DNA of 18,372 bases from JAIPEI01 sp041685835 (GTDB lineage Bacteria; Desulfobacterota; DSM-4660; Desulfatiglandales; HGW-15), in contig JAWLEX010000060.1 of assembly GCA_041685835.1 (NCBI GenBank), positions 1-18,372 of the forward strand, read 5' to 3'. A program made the position numbers and the translations under genes. Below the pieces are notes generated by a model. It was not told the origin of the DNA, searched no databases, and was given only the letters and a program-made list of their open reading frames with translations. Below, piece by piece: positions 14,300-18,372 of the stretch (position 1 is its first letter; every line of letters begins with the position of its first letter).

Positions 14300-14751
14300 G
14301 GCACCAGAAAGCGCGAAAACGACTGGGAAGCAGCTCGAGCCACAGAAAGGCCACGCTGAGAAATATGGTCACCTCCCTGTTCAAGCACGGGCAGCTCGAG
14401 ACCACGCACGCCAAGGCCAAGCAGCTCAGGCCGGTGGCCGAGAAGATGATCACGCTGGCCAAGCGCGGCGACCTCCATGCCCGGAGGCAGGCCCTTTCCT
14501 TCATTCAGGAGAAGACAATCACCCACCGGCTCTTTGACGAGATCAAGAACCAATATCTGGACCGGCAGGGCGGATATGTCCGGATCGTCAAAAAGGGCAT
14601 TCGAAAAGGTGACGGGGCCCCTGTTTCCATTATCCAGCTCCTCCATGCCTTGGAGGAAGGAAAGAAGAAAACCGGGAAAAATAAAAAGACGGCCTCGGCC
14701 AAAGAGGAAAAGAAAGAGGCTCCGGCCCCCAAAGCACCGGATCCGGCCTGA
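14296..14751 (+). CDS. rplQ: 50S ribosomal protein L17
   Basis: L17 lies close to the tunnel exit on the 50S subunit. Residues 1-115 are canonical: MRHQKARKRLGSSSSHRKAT, LRNMVTSLFKHGQLETTHAK, AKQLRPVAEKMITLAKRG and GYVRIVKKGIRKGDGAPV. After that comes a low-complexity tail rich in Lys, Ala, Glu and Pro of about 30 residues, making 151 residues against 127 in E. coli. The tail is probably disordered. The ATG overlaps the rpoA stop. It is the last gene of the alpha block. Confidence 0.97.
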   Translation: MRHQKARKRLGSSSSHRKATLRNMVTSLFKHGQLETTHAKAKQLRPVAEKMITLAKRGDLHARRQALSFIQEKTITHRLFDEIKNQYLDRQGGYVRIVKKGIRKGDGAPVSIIQLLHALEEGKKKTGKNKKTASAKEEKKEAPAPKAPDPA

Positions 14752-14829
14752 TTCAAGGCCGCATCGTCAATATACCGCCGGGGTCATGACGCCACACACC
14801 TGAACACTGAAAGATAAAAGATTCACCCG

Positions 14830-14919
14830 ATGGAAATGGCTGAATCATCCTTCACCATAAAGGAAACCTCCTTGTCCTCAAGGGCAAGGAGGTTTTTTTT
14901 ATTTGGAGAGCCGGCGTGA
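14830..14919 (+). CDS. Possible leader peptide upstream of pyrB
   Basis: A 29-codon frame runs from an ATG at 14830 straight through the terminator hairpin and its T tract to a TGA at 14917-14919, which overlaps the GTG start of pyrB (GTGA). The T tract encodes Phe-Phe-Leu-Phe. In E. coli, pyrBI has a leader ORF that likewise overlaps its attenuator, so the layout is suggestive. Against it, no good Shine-Dalgarno lies upstream of this ATG or of the second one at 14836, and the peptide has no conserved features I recognise. Whether it is translated is inference. Confidence 0.35.
   Translation: MEMAESSFTIKETSLSSRARRFFLFGEPA
14848..14873 (+). promoter_or_regulatory. Alternative pairing segments of a possible attenuator
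   Basis: TCCTT (14848-14852) can pair with AAGGA (14860-14864), and that same AAGGA can pair with TCCTT (14869-14873), which is part of the 5' arm of the terminator. This gives a 1:2, 2:3, 3:4 choice like classical attenuators. The upstream stems are only 5 bp, against 11 bp for the terminator, so the alternative fold would need help from a ribosome or a protein. Confidence 0.3.
14864..14900 (+). terminator. Intrinsic terminator or attenuator between rplQ and pyrB
   Basis: AAACCTCCTTG (14864-14874) pairs perfectly with CAAGGAGGTTT (14885-14895) over 11 bp with a 10-base loop, followed by an unbroken run of eight T (14893-14900, partly in the stem). This is the only strong intrinsic terminator in the window. 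It ends the ribosomal supercluster. Because pyrB starts only 15 bases later, any transcript of pyrB must cross it, so it probably also acts as an attenuator. Confidence 0.88.
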
Positions 14920-15857
14920 GCACATTCCAGCACAAGGACCTCTTGAGTATGGAGCAGTTGTCGGTCAAGGACATAAACCTTGTCCTGGACACGGCCGAAT
15001 CCCTTAAGGAAATCTCTCTTCGGGAGATCAAGAAGGTCCCTACCCTGCGGGGAAAAAGCGTTATCCACTTTTTCTATGAACCGAGCACCAGGACCCGTAC
15101 TTCGTTCGAGATGGCGGCCAAGCGTCTCAGTGCGGACACCATGAGCCTCTCCGCCTCCGGGAGCAGCATTGTCAAGGGCGAGACCCTGATCGATACTGCA
15201 AGAAACCTTCAGGCAATGAACCCGGACCTCATTGTCATTCGTCATTCCGCCACAGGGGCGCCCCATCTGCTGGCAAGAGAGGTCGCCGCGTCAGTGATCA
15301 ACGCGGGAGACGGCATCAATGAACACCCGACCCAGGCCCTGCTGGATCTCTATACCATCCGGGAGAGAAAGGGACGCATCAAGGGCCTGGATGTGGCCAT
15401 CATAGGCGACATCGCCCACAGCCGGGTGGCCAGGTCCAACATCATCGGCCTGCTTAAGATGGGCGCCAGGGTTACCATTTCCGGCCCGCCCACCATGATC
15501 CCGTGCGAGGCCGAATCCCTCGGGGTGCAGGTGATCCACGACCCGGTCCAGGCAGTCCGGGGCAAGGACGTGGTCATGATGCTCCGCATCCAGCTGGAGA
15601 GGCAGAGCCGTGTGCTCTTTCCGGGCGTCCGGGAGTACGCCGCCTTTTTCGGGCTCAACCAGGCGAGGATGAAGCACGCGAAAAAAGATGTCATCATCAT
15701 GCATCCCGGCCCCATTAACCGGGGCGTTGAAATAGCATCCGACGTGGCCGACGGGCCCTACAGCGTCATTCTCGATCAGGTGGCCAACGGTGTTGCAATC
15801 CGCATGGCCCTCTTGTACCTGTTGATTGGAGGATCCAGGCGTGGCGATATGGATTAG
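14916..15857 (+). CDS. pyrB: Aspartate carbamoyltransferase catalytic subunit
   Basis: The enzyme joins carbamoyl phosphate and L-aspartate to make N-carbamoyl-L-aspartate, the committed step of UMP synthesis in the cytoplasm. The 313-residue product has the carbamoyl-phosphate motif STRTR at 57-61 (within FYEPSTRTRTSFEMA), K87 of the mobile loop, R109, HPTQ at 137-140 and HPGPINRGVEI near the C-terminus, all active-site elements of the family. The start is GTG at 14916 with GGAGAG five bases upstream. No pyrI is present, so regulation by that subunit is not expected from this locus. It overlaps pyrC by 17 bases. Confidence 0.97.
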   Translation: MSTFQHKDLLSMEQLSVKDINLVLDTAESLKEISLREIKKVPTLRGKSVIHFFYEPSTRTRTSFEMAAKRLSADTMSLSASGSSIVKGETLIDTARNLQAMNPDLIVIRHSATGAPHLLAREVAASVINAGDGINEHPTQALLDLYTIRERKGRIKGLDVAIIGDIAHSRVARSNIIGLLKMGARVTISGPPTMIPCEAESLGVQVIHDPVQAVRGKDVVMMLRIQLERQSRVLFPGVREYAAFFGLNQARMKHAKKDVIIMHPGPINRGVEIASDVADGPYSVILDQVANGVAIRMALLYLLIGGSRRGDMD

Positions 15858-17145
15858 GGGAGGAAGGGTGGTCGACCCTCTTAAGGGGACCGTTGAGGAG
15901 CAGGATGTGGTGGTCGACCGGGGCCGCATTCAGCGCCTTGCACCGTGGGGCGGGTTCAATGAAGATGGGCCGCGGGTCAAAAAGATCGAGGCCCGGGGAC
16001 GGCTGGTGGTCCCCGGGCTGGTGGACATGCACGTCCATTTGCGAGAACCCGGGCATGAGTACAAGGAGACCGTTGCGACCGGGGCCCGGGCCGGCGCGGC
16101 CGGGGGCTTCACGGCACTGGCCTGCATGCCCAACACGGACCCGGTGAACGATAATCGGTCGGTGACAGAGTTCATACTGGGCCAGGCCCGGGCCGCGAAC
16201 CTGGTGCGGGTCTATCCGGTGGCTGCTGTCACGCAGGGCCAGAAGGGCGAGGCGCTGACCGAGTTCGGCGATCTCGAGGCGGCCGGGGCCGTGGGCCTTT
16301 CCGACGACGGCCTCCCGGTCGTGAACAGCGAGGTCATGAGACGGGCCCTGGAGTATGCCCAATATTATGGGCTCACGGTCATCTCCCACTGCGAGGACCG
16401 CAGCCTGTCTGCAGAAGGGGCCATGCATGAAGGCACAGTCTCTTCACAGATCGGGCTCCCGGGCATTCCCGCGGCCTCGGAAGAGATCATGGTCTTCAGG
16501 GAGATCGCCCTCTCCCGGCTCACCAACTGCCCCGTCCACATCGCCCATGTCAGCACCGAGGGTTCAGTGGCCCTGATTCGTCGGGCCAAGGAGGACGGCC
16601 TCGCGGTCACGGCCGAGACCGCGCCCCACTATTTCACCCTGGACCACACAGCGGTCAACGGCTATCGAACAGACGCCAAAATGAATCCGCCCCTTAGAAG
16701 GCCCGAGGACGTGGAGGCGGTAAAGCAGGGACTCGAGCAGGGGGTGATAGACGTGATAGCAACCGACCACGCACCTCACAGCCCGCTAGAAAAGGACGTG
16801 GAGTTTGAACAGGCCGCCTTCGGCATCATCGGGCTCGAGACCGCGCTTCCCCTGACCCTGGCCCTGGTGGAGCAGGGGATACTTTCCCTTGCGGGCGCAA
16901 TCTCCAAGCTGAGCCTGAACCCGGCCCGCATCATCAATGTGGAGGGAGGCCGGCTGGAGCAGGGCGGGCCCGCACACCTGACCGTGATAGATCCAAAGGC
17001 GGAGTACACCCTTGGACCCGAGGATATCAAATCCAAAAGCAAAAACTCCCCATTTCTCAATGTGCCCCTCAAGGGATGGGCCGAACTCACCATGGTCGGA
17101 GGACGGATTGTCTGGGACAGACACCCATCGCATACTCGTAGTTGA
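15841..17145 (+). CDS. pyrC: Dihydroorotase, class I
   Basis: Dihydroorotase cyclises N-carbamoyl-aspartate to dihydroorotate, the step after PyrB. The 434-residue product is an amidohydrolase with the zinc residues present: HxH at H64/H66 (VDMHVHLREPG), D155/D156 (LSDDGLP), H183 (HCED), H236 (HVST) and D309 (TDHAPH). It therefore looks catalytically active, unlike the inactive homologues paired with some ATCases. The frame is open to TTG 15826, but GTG 15841 has GGAGG eight bases upstream and gives the family N-terminus (AIWIRGGRVVDP), so I chose it. It overlaps pyrB by 17 bases and the next gene by 38. Confidence 0.96.
   Translation: MAIWIRGGRVVDPLKGTVEEQDVVVDRGRIQRLAPWGGFNEDGPRVKKIEARGRLVVPGLVDMHVHLREPGHEYKETVATGARAGAAGGFTALACMPNTDPVNDNRSVTEFILGQARAANLVRVYPVAAVTQGQKGEALTEFGDLEAAGAVGLSDDGLPVVNSEVMRRALEYAQYYGLTVISHCEDRSLSAEGAMHEGTVSSQIGLPGIPAASEEIMVFREIALSRLTNCPVHIAHVSTEGSVALIRRAKEDGLAVTAETAPHYFTLDHTAVNGYRTDAKMNPPLRRPEDVEAVKQGLEQGVIDVIATDHAPHSPLEKDVEFEQAAFGIIGLETALPLTLALVEQGILSLAGAISKLSLNPARIINVEGGRLEQGGPAHLTVIDPKAEYTLGPEDIKSKSKNSPFLNVPLKGWAELTMVGGRIVWDRHPSHTRS
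17098..17102 (+). promoter_or_regulatory. Shine-Dalgarno deciding the TTG start of the response regulator
   Basis: GGAGG lies inside the last codons of pyrC, five bases before the TTG at 17108. It supports a start that is otherwise easy to miss, because no ATG precedes the conserved receiver-domain sequence. Confidence 0.75.
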
Positions 17146-18372
17146 CGATGAGCGGGGCATGCGGGAGTTCCTCGATATTCTCCTCACAGGAGAAGGATAC
17201 GAGGTGTCCCTTGCCGTGAGCGGCGAAGAGGCGTTTCAGCACCTCGACGAGGATCGGTTCGACCTGGTCATAAGCGATATCCGCATGAAGGACATCGACG
17301 GGATCCAGGTCCTCAAAAAGGCCAAGGGCATTGATCAGAGCACCGTGGTGCTCATGATCTCGGCCTTTGCCTCTGCCGAGAGCGCTGTTGAGGCCATGAA
17401 GGAGGGGGCCTACGACTACATCCCCAAGCCCTTCAAGGTCCGCGAGTTCAAGAAGATAGTCCGGGACTGCCTTCGCTCCAGGCGGGCTGGTATGGCCGGC
17501 CAGGACAAGGTTCAGAAAGGCGGGTTTCTTCACTTCGGCTGCCTGGTGGGTGAGAGCCCCCAGATGAAAAGGGTGTACGACCTCGTGGAGAGGGTGGCGC
17601 AAACCAAGAGCAACATCCTTATCTCCGGAGAGAGCGGCACGGGCAAGGAGCTTGTGGCCCGGGCCATACACCGCCGCAGCACACGCAATGAAAAGCCGTT
17701 TGTGGTGATCAACTGCGCGGGCATTCCGGAAAACCTCATCGAGAGCGAGCTCTTCGGCTACCGCAAAGGGGCCTTTACAGGCGCGGCCGCGGACAAGAAC
17801 GGGCTCTTTGACGCGGCCCACTGCGGCACCGTGTTTTTCGACGAGATAGGGGAACTCCCTCCCACCATCCAGGTCAAGCTGCTTCGCGTCATACAGGAGC
17901 GCGCATTCACAGCGGTCGGCGGCACCGATGAAAAGACCGTGGACGTCCGGTTCATCTCAGCCACCAACAAGGACCTGGAAAACGAAGTTATTGACAAGCA
18001 CTTCCGCGAGGACCTATACTTCCGCCTGAACGTCATTCAGATCTCCATGCCGCCCCTGCGAGACCGGCAGGGCGATATTGCACTCCTCTCACGCCACTTC
18101 CTGGAGAAGTATTCCAGGGACCTGGGCAAAGACGTAAAAAAAATAAGCGCGTACGCAATGGACATCCTCCAGCAGTACACCTTCCCGGGAAACGTACGCG
18201 AACTCGAAAACATCATAGAACGCAGCGTGGCCCTGGAGACCTCGAACATAGTACTACCCGAAAGCCTTACCCTGTCGCACTTCAAGCAGCAGGGCCGGGA
18301 ACGGGTAGAGGGTGGGCGCAAACGCCGAACCGATCTGACCCGCGAGGGCATCCACCTGGACACAGCCCTGGA
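17108..18372 (+). CDS. Sigma-54-dependent response regulator, NtrC/PilR-like (3' end outside window)
   Basis: This transcription activator works with sigma-54 RNA polymerase after phosphorylation by a sensor kinase. The receiver domain (about 8-120) has acidic D13/D14, phospho-acceptor D57 (ISDIRMKD), S85 and K107 (IPKPF). The AAA+ domain (about 145-380) has Walker A GESGTGKE at 174-181, GAFTGA at 221-226 for sigma-54 contact, Walker B with D245/E246 (VFFDEIGEL) and REDLYFRLNV. The Fis-type DNA-binding domain would be beyond the edge; the frame is open for 421 codons. It resembles PilR-type regulators, but no pilus gene is in view. The TTG start lies inside pyrC, overlapping it by 38 bases. 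Confidence 0.94.
   Translation, partial: MSGTDTHRILVVDDERGMREFLDILLTGEGYEVSLAVSGEEAFQHLDEDRFDLVISDIRMKDIDGIQVLKKAKGIDQSTVVLMISAFASAESAVEAMKEGAYDYIPKPFKVREFKKIVRDCLRSRRAGMAGQDKVQKGGFLHFGCLVGESPQMKRVYDLVERVAQTKSNILISGESGTGKELVARAIHRRSTRNEKPFVVINCAGIPENLIESELFGYRKGAFTGAAADKNGLFDAAHCGTVFFDEIGELPPTIQVKLLRVIQERAFTAVGGTDEKTVDVRFISATNKDLENEVIDKHFREDLYFRLNVIQISMPPLRDRQGDIALLSRHFLEKYSRDLGKDVKKISAYAMDILQQYTFPGNVRELENIIERSVALETSNIVLPESLTLSHFKQQGRERVEGGRKRRTDLTREGIHLDTAL

Noticed and set aside
14785..14818. Possible pyrB promoter (ATGACG and GATAAA)
   Set aside because: Both hexamers are weak and the spacer is about 21 bases, longer than sigma-70 promoters allow.

Overview
This window is the conserved S10-spc-alpha ribosomal protein supercluster of a Gram-negative bacterium, followed by two pyrimidine genes and the start of a sigma-54-dependent response regulator, all on the + strand. 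The likely host is a member of the Desulfobacterota (the former Deltaproteobacteria). This is inferred from the look of the proteins, the moderately high G+C, the NtrC-type regulator and the direct secY-infA-rpmJ junction. It was not tested against a database.

Layout. Bases 1-172 hold a strong hairpin and an open frame that may be the end of an upstream gene or a dispersed repeat. Bases 173-5483 are the S10 block: rpsJ-rplC-rplD-rplW-rplB-rpsS-rplV-rpsC-rplP-rpmC-rpsQ. Bases 5480-11587 are the spc block: rplN-rplX-rplE-rpsN-rpsH-rplF-rplR-rpsE-rpmD-rplO-secY, then infA and rpmJ with no adk or map between. Bases 11645-14751 are the alpha block: rpsM-rpsK-rpsD-rpoA-rplQ. A strong intrinsic terminator (14864-14900) sits only 15 nt before pyrB, which overlaps pyrC, which overlaps the response regulator that runs off the right edge. 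The cluster carries 26 ribosomal proteins plus SecY, IF-1 and RNA polymerase alpha. No gap between genes exceeds 175 bases, and there are no rRNA or tRNA genes, insertion sequences or CRISPR arrays.

How it works together. The first 29 genes build both ribosomal subunits, the translocon core, an initiation factor and an RNA polymerase subunit. Several junctions overlap by four bases (rplD/rplW, rplP/rpmC, rpsQ/rplN, rpoA/rplQ), which suggests translational coupling. pyrB and pyrC catalyse the second and third steps of UMP synthesis.

Most interesting points. (1) The terminator before pyrB is overlapped by a 29-codon frame that ends on the pyrB start codon, and upstream segments can pair alternately with it. 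This layout resembles an attenuator. (2) Fourteen of 32 genes, including many ribosomal proteins, start with TTG or GTG. (3) The response regulator starts at a TTG inside pyrC behind a strong GGAGG. (4) Several spacers carry short tandem repeats or similar C/G-rich hairpins.
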